DNA from: Chlamydiota bacterium
Lineage (GTDB): Bacteria > Chlamydiota > Chlamydiia > Chlamydiales > Parachlamydiaceae
Direction of reading: 5' to 3'
Assembly: GCA_013286645.1 (NCBI GenBank)
Contig: JABDFJ010000011.1
Location: 1-47,678 of the forward strand
Length of the DNA stretch: 47,678 bases
Positions 9,461-17,744 of the stretch are shown here, in pieces (within the stretch, counting starts at the first letter, position 1; every line of letters starts with the position of its first letter). Under the pieces are notes generated by a model, which was not told the DNA's origin, ran no database searches, and saw only the letters and a list, made by a program, of their open reading frames with translations. The position numbers were made by a program, and so were the translations under genes.

Positions 9461-10390
9461 CTAAAAAATCGCATAATCCAATTTTTTGGCCACATGCGCA
9501 AAATATTGGATGCGTTGCGCGTCACTAGCATCGTTCTCTTGGGGTGGTGGCCCAAGATCATCGCGAAGGGCCATCAACATTTTCCCAAGCATATTTTTTC
9601 CACTGCCGTCGCTATTGTCAGACCAATAATCATCTCGTTTGGCTTGGTTGTGTTCAAGGAGATAAGCTCCCATAGTGTCATCTAGCAGCTGCTTAAAAAC
9701 AGGATTTTGCTGAAATTTGGCTTGTAGCACTTCCCACATAACTAGATCGCGTACACCCTTTTTCCATCCTGGTGGATATATCTGAGGATATTTTTTTGCC
9801 AATTTCCGATTTAATCGAAATGCTGTTTCGCCATCAGCAGTGAAAAATTCATTCATCATCGCGTCTTTGATTCCAGCCCGCACATACTTCTGCCACTGAA
9901 AAGCAGCCTCTGCACAACGAAACCGTTGCCCCCAGATCGAAAGACCTTTTGGACAGATAGCAAAATTACCCAGAAATTCGGTGGGTCCTGTTTTATAAAA
10001 ACATACCAGCTTATTTCCTTGGTGGTCGATCGCGCGTTGCGCAATTTGCTGCACTACTGCGCACGGTTGAGGCTTACTTGCCTGCATCGGTGCCGCAACA
10101 GGTTTCTTTATATACGCAATGATTTGGTCGAGATTGTTCATACCCTGAGGCACCTGTTGGTGCGCTTTCCAGCGTTCCAGACTTTTGATGTTCACATACC
10201 AGATCTTGCCGGCCGCCTCTAAACGAACCGCAAAATTAAAAAATTCGAGTAGTTTTCCATAAAGCTTCCCATAAGAACGAATGCCCGCATTGTCCACTCG
10301 GGAATTAGGGATGTTTTCAGGTAAAATGCGCTCTTCAAAGTAAGAAGATAAATAAACCACGAATTTACTATTAGATCTAATCAAATCCAC
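9461..10390 (-). CDS. NADAR (YbiA-like) domain protein with N-terminal extension
   Basis: Residues about 145-300 form a NADAR/DUF1768 domain: FYKTGPTEFLGNFA, then CAEAAFQWQKY, and the diagnostic C-terminal run YWSDNSDGSGKNMLGKMLM. NADAR proteins hydrolyse N-glycosidic bonds of early riboflavin intermediates or remove ADP-ribose from guanine in DNA, in the latter case often beside DarT-type toxins. The first 140 residues are an extra region with no family I recognise (SKFVVYLSSYFEERILPE and so on) joined by a Pro/Ala/Gln linker. No ADP-ribosyltransferase or riboflavin gene is adjacent. The start is probably GTG 10390; an alternative TTG lies two codons later. No clear ribosome site. Confidence 0.75.
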   Translation of the reverse strand: MDLIRSNSKFVVYLSSYFEERILPENIPNSRVDNAGIRSYGKLYGKLLEFFNFAVRLEAAGKIWYVNIKSLERWKAHQQVPQGMNNLDQIIAYIKKPVAAPMQASKPQPCAVVQQIAQRAIDHQGNKLVCFYKTGPTEFLGNFAICPKGLSIWGQRFRCAEAAFQWQKYVRAGIKDAMMNEFFTADGETAFRLNRKLAKKYPQIYPPGWKKGVRDLVMWEVLQAKFQQNPVFKQLLDDTMGAYLLEHNQAKRDDYWSDNSDGSGKNMLGKMLMALRDDLGPPPQENDASDAQRIQYFAHVAKKLDYAIF

Positions 10391-10469
10391 AACAAACCCA
10401 CATTATCTTACAACTAACAATAGCATGAATTTAATTTATCGTAAAGCAACCCCTATCTTTTTAAACCCC

Positions 10470-11318
10470 CTAATTATTTTTAAAGACCTCGTTCAAATTT
10501 CTCCCCTCTGATAGGCCAGCAGCCGGAGGATGGTCTGCTAAATAGGTTTTTATCTGTTGTATGCGCAGATCGGGATTGGGATGCGTTTGAAAGATCTCTG
10601 GCATACTTTCTTTGCCACCAGAGGCTTTTAAAATTTCCATGACCTCAATCATAGCATTTGGATCGAAGCCCGCTTGTGCCATCAATTTGATTCCCCATTG
10701 ATCCGCCTCAGATTCATCTTGCCGACTATAACGCAGCTGTACCATGTGATCGACCACACCAGCCACCATAGTGGCATCTGCAAAGCGCCCAGGATGATTT
10801 GGATCGCTCACCGCTACACCCACAGCCGAGACGAACCTTTCACCCAATTGCGTTTTGGCCATTTGTTGGGCAGCGTGCCGTTCGAGCACATGTCCCATTT
10901 CATGACTCAACACACCTGCTAGCTGGGCTTCTGTTTGCAACTTATTCAAAAGACCCAAGGTAATGAAAATTTGTCCACCCGGCAAAGCAAAAGCATTGAT
11001 CGTATGGGTATCGGCCAACAAATGGAACTTAAATTTCCAAGGACTTGTGGCAGCGGCGGTATGGGAGACGATATATGCACCCACCTTCTGCACTTCTTGG
11101 GCGCGTGGGTCAAAGGGAGGAATCTCGCCACCCATCTTATGTGCCATCGCTGGAGCTGATTCCAAACCCAAGCGAATTTCTTGCTCAGTAGAAATGGCAA
11201 TATGTTGTTTTTCACCGGTGACGGGGTTTGTTTGCGTTTGACTCATATAGAACGCCAAACCAATCAAAGCAATGACCACTGCTCCAATGACGCGACTGCT
11301 AAAACCATTAGATTCCAT
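10470..11318 (-). CDS. Membrane-anchored M48 metalloprotease
   Basis: A 282-residue zinc protease of the M48 family. An N-terminal membrane segment (about residues 9-25) puts the catalytic domain in the periplasm. The zinc motif HEMGH is at 139-143, and the third ligand is Glu in DESEADQWG (about 204). GGQIFITLGLL before the HExxH is typical of LoiP/YcaL/BepA-type proteases, which clear misfolded outer-membrane proteins. There is no TPR domain, unlike BepA, so it fits the LoiP/YcaL size class, but it has a membrane anchor rather than a lipobox. The ATG is preceded by GGAGGG. Neighbouring outer-membrane barrels are plausible clients, by inference. Confidence 0.85.
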   Translation of the reverse strand: MESNGFSSRVIGAVVIALIGLAFYMSQTQTNPVTGEKQHIAISTEQEIRLGLESAPAMAHKMGGEIPPFDPRAQEVQKVGAYIVSHTAAATSPWKFKFHLLADTHTINAFALPGGQIFITLGLLNKLQTEAQLAGVLSHEMGHVLERHAAQQMAKTQLGERFVSAVGVAVSDPNHPGRFADATMVAGVVDHMVQLRYSRQDESEADQWGIKLMAQAGFDPNAMIEVMEILKASGGKESMPEIFQTHPNPDLRIQQIKTYLADHPPAAGLSEGRNLNEVFKNN

Positions 11319-11406
11319 TTGATCCCTCCAAATTTATGCATGATATAGATATTGCTTGTTCCAAGCGCCCTCACCATGTTATATTACCCCTTCATCAGGA
11401 GTTATT

Positions 11407-12231
11407 ATGTCATCAATCAATTCACCTTTTTCTACTCGTGCTGCCCCATTACAATCCATTGATATTTTATGTTTTCGCCACGGCCAAACCACGCGCAATG
11501 CCAGCGGTTTGATTCAAGGGCAAGATAATGGCCCTGATACACAACTGACAGCTTTAGGTCAGGCACAAGCCGAAAAAACAGGTCAAACACTCAAAGAGCG
11601 TTATCCAAATATCACTAGATTCTACACTTCCCAATTGGGGCGCTGCTTAGAAACAACTCAGCTGATCGCCAAATATTTCCAAAATGCGTCTATCATCAAA
11701 TGGGATAACCTCAAAGCTGTCAATCACGACATGTATGATGGCATGGATTATCAACTAAGAAATAAACTGTGTGCCCACTATTACAAGAATTTACTAAAAA
11801 CACAAGCAGACACACCTCTTGATCCATTTATCAAGTGGAAACACAACCCTCTAGCAGGCGCAGAGACTTATTACCAAGTATGGGAAAGAGCCATAAAGAC
11901 GTTAATTGAAATCTCCGAAGACTTCATCAAAAAAAATGGCACTACAAATATTACCCCCTCTATCAATTTATTAAATGAAGAGAGCCGCAATCAGACCCAA
12001 GTTCAATTGGCTGTAGCTGCTACCACAGTGTTCATCCAATCACTAATTACACGCTCACAATACGAATACAATGGGGGTGAAAATGAGGTATTGCCTCTCT
12101 TCTTCGAATTGCCACAACCTCTTCCCAATTGTATAATGGCGCGCTTTCGCTATCATCCTCAAGAATCACAGCTTGAAAAAAAGATCCAATTCATCGGCTT
12201 AGAAAATCTGGTGCCAGCAAATGTTCTTTGA
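11407..12231 (+). CDS. Histidine-phosphatase-fold protein, probably degenerate
   Basis: Start chosen at ATG 11407, which has AGGAG at 11397-11401; an upstream TTG at 11356 lacks one. The phosphoglycerate-mutase/histidine-phosphatase signature is near the N-terminus: FRHGQTTRN with H25 as the phosphoryl acceptor, then GLIQGQDNGPDTQLTALG and the substrate Arg in LGRCLETTQ. The second catalytic His normally sits in a segment like VSHGG near the C-terminus. The aligned segment here reads QLAVAATTVFIQSL, with Ala in that position. So the fold is clear but full catalysis is doubtful. It could be a non-enzymatic binding protein or use another residue. Cytoplasmic; stands alone before a large palindromic gap. 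Confidence 0.75.
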   Translation: MSSINSPFSTRAAPLQSIDILCFRHGQTTRNASGLIQGQDNGPDTQLTALGQAQAEKTGQTLKERYPNITRFYTSQLGRCLETTQLIAKYFQNASIIKWDNLKAVNHDMYDGMDYQLRNKLCAHYYKNLLKTQADTPLDPFIKWKHNPLAGAETYYQVWERAIKTLIEISEDFIKKNGTTNITPSINLLNEESRNQTQVQLAVAATTVFIQSLITRSQYEYNGGENEVLPLFFELPQPLPNCIMARFRYHPQESQLEKKIQFIGLENLVPANVL

Positions 12232-12244
12232 TTGTACATGTTCA

Positions 12245-12297
12245 TGCAATGGCGTCAACTAAAGGAAATGGACGGCATGAGACAATTGCATAAGTGA
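12245..12297. repeat. fragment of GTCCAT-type element joined to MITE-end-like sequence
   Basis: ATGGCGTCAACTAAAGGAA and the bases after it match, with small differences, the reverse complement of 1885-1907. Immediately after, AATTGCATAAGT (12,284-12,295) equals an internal part of the terminal repeat of the 161-bp element at 32,007. It looks like debris of two element families side by side. Confidence 0.45.
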
Positions 12298-12337
12298 CAA
12301 TATATTTTTCGAATATTTTGATTAGGTTCAAGCTAAA

Positions 12338-12613
12338 TCCTGAGTCTTGATTCGCCCGGCGCTTTACCCCAGAAAGGGGTAACGGCTTATAGCCCAGGGT
12401 AAGCGACAGCGCAACCCTGGGAGATTTATTAGATATTGTACCCCAGAAAGGGGTACGGGCATGCTAGGTGCGTTGCGGACCAAAATGGCCCGCACCCTTT
12501 TCTGGGGTGCAATATTGTATTTTTATATACCCAGGGTTACGCTGTCGCTCACCCTGGGCTACAAGCCGTTACCCCTTTCTGGGGTAAAGCACTGAGCATA
12601 TCAAGCCCCAGGA
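12338..12613. repeat. 276-bp composite palindrome with nested hairpins
   Basis: The core arms are 12,361-12,421 and 12,530-12,590: 61 bp each with three mismatches, all transitions. Weaker matching extends to 12,338 and 12,613. Each arm is itself two hairpins: ACCCC-AGAAA-GGGGT and CCCAGGGT...ACCCTGGG. The centre (about 12,433-12,518) holds another inverted repeat that reuses the CCCCAGAAAGGGG module. It lies between two convergent genes, so bidirectional termination is plausible. No ORF here looks real. Confidence 0.85.
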
Positions 12614-12729
12614 CAACGTCCTGAGCGATGCTGAATTGAACAAACTCTTACTGGCGAATATCGAAAATCGGCTAATCATTACCAAAAACATTTTTTTGAC
12701 AGCGGATTCGGTTCTAGAGCGCCATTTCA

Positions 12730-12757
12730 CTTTTGCAATCGTCTCATTCAGTCCATT
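12730..12757. repeat. short repeat shared with 37,851-37,878
   Basis: CTTTTGCAATCGTCT followed by a variant of CATTCAGTCCAT occurs here and again at 37,851. The tail is a unit of the GTCCAT family. It abuts the stop of the SDR gene. Probably a fragment of a dispersed element. Confidence 0.5.
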
Positions 12758-12760
12758 TTC

Positions 12761-13636
12761 CTAATAACTCGTCGTCAATCCACCGTCGATGACTAGGTTA
12801 ACACCAGTAATAAAATTCGAGTCTTCTGAAAGCAGGAATTTCACACTGTGCGCAATCTCGCTGGGCTTGGCATGCCTACCCAGGGGGATCTTGGCCACAT
12901 CGTGGCTCATTTGCGCTTCGTAACTACAGTCATTGGCTACAGCTTTATTGGCAATCCTTTCCTCATGGAAATTGGTTAAAATCACCCCTGGAGACAACAC
13001 ATTGACATAAATCTCTTTCGGACCTAACTCATAGGCCAAAGCTTTTGAATACGTGGTCCACATCCTGCGCAAAATACACGCTGGACCATATTCAGGCATA
13101 TATTGTACCGAAGTATTGCCTGCGATCACTACAATTTTGCTGCCTTTTGATAGCTTCGGCAACGTGGCCTTCAAAGCCTCTAAAGGACCTGTAAATATCG
13201 TTTGGAATAGCTGAAGCCACTCTGCTTCTTCTTGCAAAAGGTTCTTCGCAAAATTTGGACGCGGTGTGATTAAGACTAGACCTGCAACAGATTGCTCAAA
13301 ATTTGAGATTTTGTTCTTGAAATCGACGATAGAAGCCTGATTCACATAATCGAGCTGACACACCTCATACTGCCAAGGGTATTCCACTTGGAGCTGCTTT
13401 TGCAGTGCTTGCAACTTAAGCGAATCACGTCCCGTCAAAATCAAGTTGTAATCACGGCCAAGCACTTTAGCGATCGCCGTGCCTAATTCTCCTGTGGCAC
13501 AAGTCACCACCATAGTGGACGGTTTGCTCTCAAGCGCTGGAACATCCGCCATACAGTGACCACAAAACGATAATGCAAGCAACTGAAAGCTAAGCAATAA
13601 ATATACACATATAAACACTCCATTTTTTAGGCTCAT
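12761..13636 (-). CDS. Exported SDR-fold protein without the usual catalytic residues
   Basis: A 291-residue SDR-like protein with an N-terminal signal peptide or anchor (VFICVYLLLSFQLLALSF), unusual for an NAD(P)-dependent enzyme. The cofactor loop reads TCATGELG in place of TGxxxGIG. The region where YxxxK should lie reads EYGPACILRRMWTTYSKALA; by distance to ELGPKEIYVNVLSPG, the aligned positions carry Ala and Arg. The C-terminus (FLLSEDSNFITGVNLVIDGG) is classical SDR. The fold seems kept while catalysis is doubtful. The ATG at 13636 lies inside the arm of the palindrome at 13,629-13,804 and has no ribosome site, so the true start may be uncertain or the 5' end may have been rewired by insertion. 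Confidence 0.7.
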   Translation of the reverse strand: MSLKNGVFICVYLLLSFQLLALSFCGHCMADVPALESKPSTMVVTCATGELGTAIAKVLGRDYNLILTGRDSLKLQALQKQLQVEYPWQYEVCQLDYVNQASIVDFKNKISNFEQSVAGLVLITPRPNFAKNLLQEEAEWLQLFQTIFTGPLEALKATLPKLSKGSKIVVIAGNTSVQYMPEYGPACILRRMWTTYSKALAYELGPKEIYVNVLSPGVILTNFHEERIANKAVANDCSYEAQMSHDVAKIPLGRHAKPSEIAHSVKFLLSEDSNFITGVNLVIDGGLTTSY

Positions 13637-13804
13637 CCGGTTTTGTAGGACTCTGCTAAAGGGAGCTTTGCTTATTCCCCGTCAGGGGAAACAGTGATTA
13701 GCCCCGGGTGGAGCGATTAGCGGAACCCGGGGCTAATCACTGTTTCCCCTGACGGGGAATACGCAAAGCTCTCTTAGGCTAAGTCCTACAAAACCGGATG
13801 AGCC
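13629..13804. repeat. 176-bp palindromic element at an SDR start codon
   Basis: Arms 13,630-13,709 and 13,725-13,804 are 80 bp each with about six mismatches around a 15-nt spacer. Internal hairpins are TTCCCC-GTCA-GGGGAA on each side and CCCCGGGT...ACCCGGGG at the centre, the same layout as the element at 12,338. CATTTTTT flanks both sides (13,621-13,628 and 13,804-13,811), a possible 8-bp target duplication, although this is low-complexity sequence. Confidence 0.85.
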
Positions 13805-13906
13805 ATTTTTTTTATTAGATAGTGCAATCTAATTGGTGATGGTTTATGAAAGTTAATAAGAATAACATTCCACGTGTGGAGCATTATAAAGAGAGGACAA
13901 TGAAAA

Positions 13907-15406
13907 ATGGAAGGGAAACTCAACACACTCATTCCAACATTAAGGGCTGATATTTGGAAATGGACAACTTACGCCGTAATAACATTAGTCACCTTGATTT
14001 CAAGTACTCCACTATCGGCCGAAGAGAATAAATCCAGAATCACTCCTGACCAAGCTAAAGCCTTAGAATATTGGACCGACAGTCTAGCGTTGCAAGCCGC
14101 CACATGGGGAGAGCCTTTAGTCGTCATGTACTTACTGCGCTATAACGATGCCGTAGGACCACAAGCTAAAGCCAAGCCCAATACCATCTGGCGCATGGAA
14201 AATATTTCTACTCCCAAACTGGCCGAAGAAGCCGGTTACGTCTGGCCCAATGTAAATACCATCTATGGCTTTGGATTCATGGACCTACGCCAAGAGCCTA
14301 TCATCCTCACTCTCCCCGATTCCCATGATCTCTATTATATGGTGGAAGTGGTTGATATGTGGACCAATGCCTTTGCTTATCCTGCTGGCAAGAAAGCCGG
14401 ATACAAAGGAGGAAAATACGCCCTCGTCGGCCCTAATTGGAAAGGCACCCTACCTACTGATGTCACACGTATCGACGCTCCAACGCCTTGGATACTCCTT
14501 CAACCTCGTGTACATCTGACTGATCAAGCAGACTTAGCCAACGCCCAAACCGTTCTTAAGGGCATCACCACCCAAGGCTTAGCAGCATATACAGGTCAAA
14601 CACCTCCACCTGCGCCAAATGATGACTTCATTCAGCCTCAGCTGATAAATCCCAAACTACCTGTTAGTGCCTTAGACTTCCGCGACCCACTACAGTTTTG
14701 GGAAATTCTATCTGTAGCGCTGAATGAAAATCCACCCCCGAAAGATCAAATTGATGCCCTATTACCTATGTATCAACCTCTCGGTCTCGAATTTGGTAAA
14801 GTATGGGATCGCTCTAAGATCGACCCCATCGTCCTAAAATCAATGCGACAATCCGCTGAGAAAATAGCACCTACCATGGTCAAGATGCCTTTTGCTACTC
14901 TGTTAAATGGCTGGTTTCTCTATTCTCCCAATGCTGGCGACTGGGGCACAAATTACAAATACCGCGCGATCTGTGCTAGAGTAGGTTTGACGGCCAATAC
15001 AGCCAGCGAAGCCATCTATTTTACAGGCACAGCTGATGGAGAAGGGCAACCACTTACGGGTGCTAAACGCTATACCATGACCTGGCAGAAAGCCCCACCA
15101 GTGGTAAACCCCGGCTTTTGGTCGGTAACGCTATATGACAACACCAACTCCTATCCCGTTCCCAACCCCATCAACCGCTACGCGCTGGGAGGCGATAACA
15201 AAGATCTGAAATATAACCCAGATGGTTCATTAACCATGTATCTGCAAACAGAGAGTCCAGGCAAAGACAAGGAATCGAACTGGCTACCAACACCACCTGG
15301 GGAATACACCTTAATTATGCGCGCCTACGCCCCTTCAGACGAAATGGTCAAAGCGTTGAGCGATCCGCAGCTCTTTGTGCCACCGCCGGCAGTGCAGGTG
15401 CCCTAA
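13907..15406 (+). CDS. Secreted DUF1254/DUF1214 protein
   Basis: A 499-residue protein with an N-terminal export segment (TYAVITLVTLISSTPLSA after a longer polar n-region). The N-terminal half is DUF1254: ANTIYGFGFMDLRQEPIILT-like strands, then DLYYMVEVVDMWTNAFAY. The C-terminal third is DUF1214: GFWSVTLYDNTNSYPVPNPI, followed by the conserved Asn/Tyr/Gly core and TPPGEYTLIMRAYAP. These paired domains occur in bacterial secreted proteins; their biochemical role is not established to my knowledge. ATG 13907 has AGAGGA 9 nt upstream. A second ATG at 13900 would read only 16 codons. The stop overlaps the convergent hydrolase stop within CTAA at 15,403-15,406. Confidence 0.85.
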   Translation: MEGKLNTLIPTLRADIWKWTTYAVITLVTLISSTPLSAEENKSRITPDQAKALEYWTDSLALQAATWGEPLVVMYLLRYNDAVGPQAKAKPNTIWRMENISTPKLAEEAGYVWPNVNTIYGFGFMDLRQEPIILTLPDSHDLYYMVEVVDMWTNAFAYPAGKKAGYKGGKYALVGPNWKGTLPTDVTRIDAPTPWILLQPRVHLTDQADLANAQTVLKGITTQGLAAYTGQTPPPAPNDDFIQPQLINPKLPVSALDFRDPLQFWEILSVALNENPPPKDQIDALLPMYQPLGLEFGKVWDRSKIDPIVLKSMRQSAEKIAPTMVKMPFATLLNGWFLYSPNAGDWGTNYKYRAICARVGLTANTASEAIYFTGTADGEGQPLTGAKRYTMTWQKAPPVVNPGFWSVTLYDNTNSYPVPNPINRYALGGDNKDLKYNPDGSLTMYLQTESPGKDKESNWLPTPPGEYTLIMRAYAPSDEMVKALSDPQLFVPPPAVQVP

Positions 15407-16389
15407 GCTGCCAAAATAGATAGTGCCACACGACACACCTCTGAGCAGTTAATCATCCCCTGATGCCCATGCTTAAATAGGCGCACCTGACTTGATGACA
15501 AAGGGGTTTCAGGGATAGAGATGGCGTCTTCGGTCCCCACGAAATCAAAAATGTTGTCGTGGCAGCTATGTATGGTAGCTATTTGTGAAGCTGTAAAGCC
15601 TTTCAACGGATAGATATCATGATTGCCAAGCTCCTTTTGTCCTTGACAGCACAGCCACGTAGCGGCAGCCACCGAAATTACCTTGCGCACGGCGGGATTG
15701 CGCTGATCTATATTGTGCCAGCGTCGCTCGATTCCTTCTTCATAGGTGATATCCTGCGTGAAGGCAGCCATATGGGCGGCGTACCCCCCTTTCGAGTAGC
15801 CAATGAGATCGACTTGCGCTTGTTGAGTACCAAGAACTTGGTTATAGATCGCAGTGACATCCGCAATAGCTTGGCGCACGAGTTTCATGCGAGCATCCAT
15901 TTCGTTTGGCAATTGCAAAGTGATGATATGTCCCACTTTCCTTCCTTTTGCCGCCCCTTCTAATTCGTCGGCCCAGGACAAGAAATTATCTGGGCTACCA
16001 GCCAAGCTATGTAGGAGTAGTACTGGCACAGGAGGAAAGTAACCAGCAGGATGAACTTTGATTTCCTGGGTTAAATCGGCCGCGAGTTTTTCGAGGCTCT
16101 TTTTGCTGCCAGCGTCATAAAATCCATGTTTATCCAATGATAACTTCATGCCAAAAAGAGGACGCAAGCCAGAGGCTAAAGAAGCTAAAGGCTCTGTCAA
16201 CAGAGAACCCAAGATAAAATGTGTAATAATCCACCCATTATTGAATAGATGTTGGCTAAAGGTCTGCATTGAGCGTATATATACATCACGCATACGCGAG
16301 ATGAGCGATGGCTGCGCCTGCGTTTTATTTTGAAGGACAATCTCGCAACTTGGTACATAAGTTTTAGCAATGTTATTAATACCTAACAT
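15403..16389 (-). CDS. Alpha/beta-hydrolase, lipase-like
   Basis: Start chosen at ATG 16389, with AGGAGC 5-10 nt upstream; the frame stays open to 16428. The hydrolase core starts near residue 120 (PPVPVLLLHSLAGSPDNFLS), with the nucleophile elbow G-Y-S199-K-G (VDLIGYSKGGYAAHMAAF). A C-terminal His in KHGHQGM is a good candidate for the triad base, and D in FVGTEDAIS for the acid. The layout resembles lipase/PGAP1-like esterases. The first 100 residues are extra, with a hydrophobic stretch (ITHFILGSLLTEPLASLASG) that may contact membrane. No clear signal peptide. The substrate is unknown; a lipid ester is plausible by inference. It ends convergently with the DUF1254 gene. Confidence 0.75.
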   Translation of the reverse strand: MLGINNIAKTYVPSCEIVLQNKTQAQPSLISRMRDVYIRSMQTFSQHLFNNGWIITHFILGSLLTEPLASLASGLRPLFGMKLSLDKHGFYDAGSKKSLEKLAADLTQEIKVHPAGYFPPVPVLLLHSLAGSPDNFLSWADELEGAAKGRKVGHIITLQLPNEMDARMKLVRQAIADVTAIYNQVLGTQQAQVDLIGYSKGGYAAHMAAFTQDITYEEGIERRWHNIDQRNPAVRKVISVAAATWLCCQGQKELGNHDIYPLKGFTASQIATIHSCHDNIFDFVGTEDAISIPETPLSSSQVRLFKHGHQGMINCSEVCRVALSILAA

Positions 16390-16484
16390 GGACAGCTCCT
16401 CTTTATACAAAGTCAAAGAATAGCTCAAAAGTACTTAAACAACAAGACTTTAAAACAAAAGCATTTTTCTAACATGGGTGGATT

Positions 16485-17555
16485 ATGCACCTCATAAGAG
16501 TGTTAATTTCGAGCCTGCTGATCAGCATGACGATCATCACCTTTTCCGTCTATGGCCACAGCGACATCATCAACAAAGGAGTTTTGGTAGGTCCTTTCAC
16601 CAAGAAAAACGACATCCCTCCACGCCTTGAGTGGAACGCTAATTTTGGCTATTGTGGCGAGATTGGCCTCATTAGCGCCGGCCTCTTCTACGGCCAATAC
16701 ATGTCGCAATACACTGCCCGGAGCATTGCGAGCAAAAATAAGCCTCAAAATTTGCAAGGCTCTCAGCTCCTTTTAGGAGTTAACGATCAGTATGCCGCTT
16801 CCAAAATGCATCTGCATCCTATCGAATGGGACACAGCACAAGAACAAAACACCCGCCAATTCCTTGCCTGGGTTAAACAAAACGTTGTGCGAGGCTTCCC
16901 TGTATCTATTGGCGTATACGCCAACCAATATCTATTCTACGGCGACACTAATCCCCATGCAGGAGATGCCGATTATGACCATATCGTGGTGGTGACTGGC
17001 ATCAGTTCAAATCACGCCTTAAGCGATCCCCACTACTATGCTGACGATATCATTTATTTTAGCGACAATGGCTTATGGACTGGTTCTGGGGCCCCTACTT
17101 ATCATTTCAGCTATCCCTTTGCCAATTTTCAAGCCAATAGAACAGAAGCCAATAATCCTAACGGTCTCATTTATTCTTTAGCTAACGATGGTAGTAACTT
17201 TGGACTGGCCCTTGCTGGTGTGATCGATACTACCGGTAAAACCCTTCCCATTAAGGTGCAAACAGACGTCAATTATGAAAAACCGGAGATTAAAAATGGC
17301 TCGAACACTCCTCCAAAACCTATGCCCTTAAGCCTGACCATTACCGTGTCGGGATTAAAGCCGGGTGTTTTGTATCATCTTTATCGCTACAATACGATTG
17401 CAGCTGTACCTAATGCCAATTTCAATGCCCATGCTAATGCGGCTTATGAAAAATGGGACATTAAAATCCCTACGGGCTCTACTTATGTGATGTCACAAAA
17501 AATCCAGTCGAATGAAATCGCTATCTATCGTGCCGTAAAAGCATCAGCACCTTGA
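16485..17555 (+). CDS. Secreted C39-like cysteine peptidase candidate
   Basis: A 356-residue protein with a signal peptide (MHLIRVLISSLLISMTIITF, cleavage near VYG). The mature N-terminus has NFGYCGEIGLISAGLF, with C57 followed by Gly and a helix, as in papain-like C39-type peptidases. About 110 residues later DYDHIVVVTGI supplies H166 at a strand start, and YFSDNGLW gives an Asp/Asn, completing a likely Cys-His-Asp/Asn set. The C-terminal 110 residues look like a fibronectin-like sandwich (PLSLTITVSGLKPGVLYHLY). I do not recognise a named family; related uncharacterised secreted proteins may exist in eukaryotic microbes. A protease acting outside the cell is inference. Confidence 0.6.
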   Translation: MHLIRVLISSLLISMTIITFSVYGHSDIINKGVLVGPFTKKNDIPPRLEWNANFGYCGEIGLISAGLFYGQYMSQYTARSIASKNKPQNLQGSQLLLGVNDQYAASKMHLHPIEWDTAQEQNTRQFLAWVKQNVVRGFPVSIGVYANQYLFYGDTNPHAGDADYDHIVVVTGISSNHALSDPHYYADDIIYFSDNGLWTGSGAPTYHFSYPFANFQANRTEANNPNGLIYSLANDGSNFGLALAGVIDTTGKTLPIKVQTDVNYEKPEIKNGSNTPPKPMPLSLTITVSGLKPGVLYHLYRYNTIAAVPNANFNAHANAAYEKWDIKIPTGSTYVMSQKIQSNEIAIYRAVKASAP

Positions 17556-17577
17556 AGAGACTAACAGAAAACCGGCT

Positions 17578-17744
17578 GAGTACCACACTATTTGAACGCG
17601 AAGGTCGCGAAGCTAGCGAAGATAACGCGAAGAAAGTTTTATTTATTGAAGTACTTGAATTTGTAAGAGCATATCCACAAAAGAAAAATCTTCGCGTTGC
17701 CTTCGCTTGCTTCGCGACCTTCGCGTTCAAAAAGGGCGGTACTC
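17578..17744. repeat. CGCGAAG-family palindrome, complete copy
   Basis: Left arm 17,590-17,632 (GAACGCGAAGGTCGCGAAG and on) and right arm 17,690-17,731 are near-complementary; outer GAGTACC and GGTACTC extend the match. Within an arm, GCGAA recurs at spacings of 9, 9 and 11. The spacer includes sequence shared with the copies at 34,364 and 37,727. It fills most of the 323-bp gap before the T3SS operon; a 99-codon ORF across it is a product of the repeat. Confidence 0.85.

Noticed and set aside
12436-12624. 62-codon ORF in the 12.2-12.7 kb gap
   Set aside because: Runs across the composite palindrome, has no ribosome site and no protein-like composition.
13900-13950. 16-codon ORF overlapping the DUF1254 start
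   Set aside because: AGAGGA is only 2 nt from its ATG but 9 nt from the DUF1254 ATG, which suits the longer gene; a leader peptide cannot be shown.
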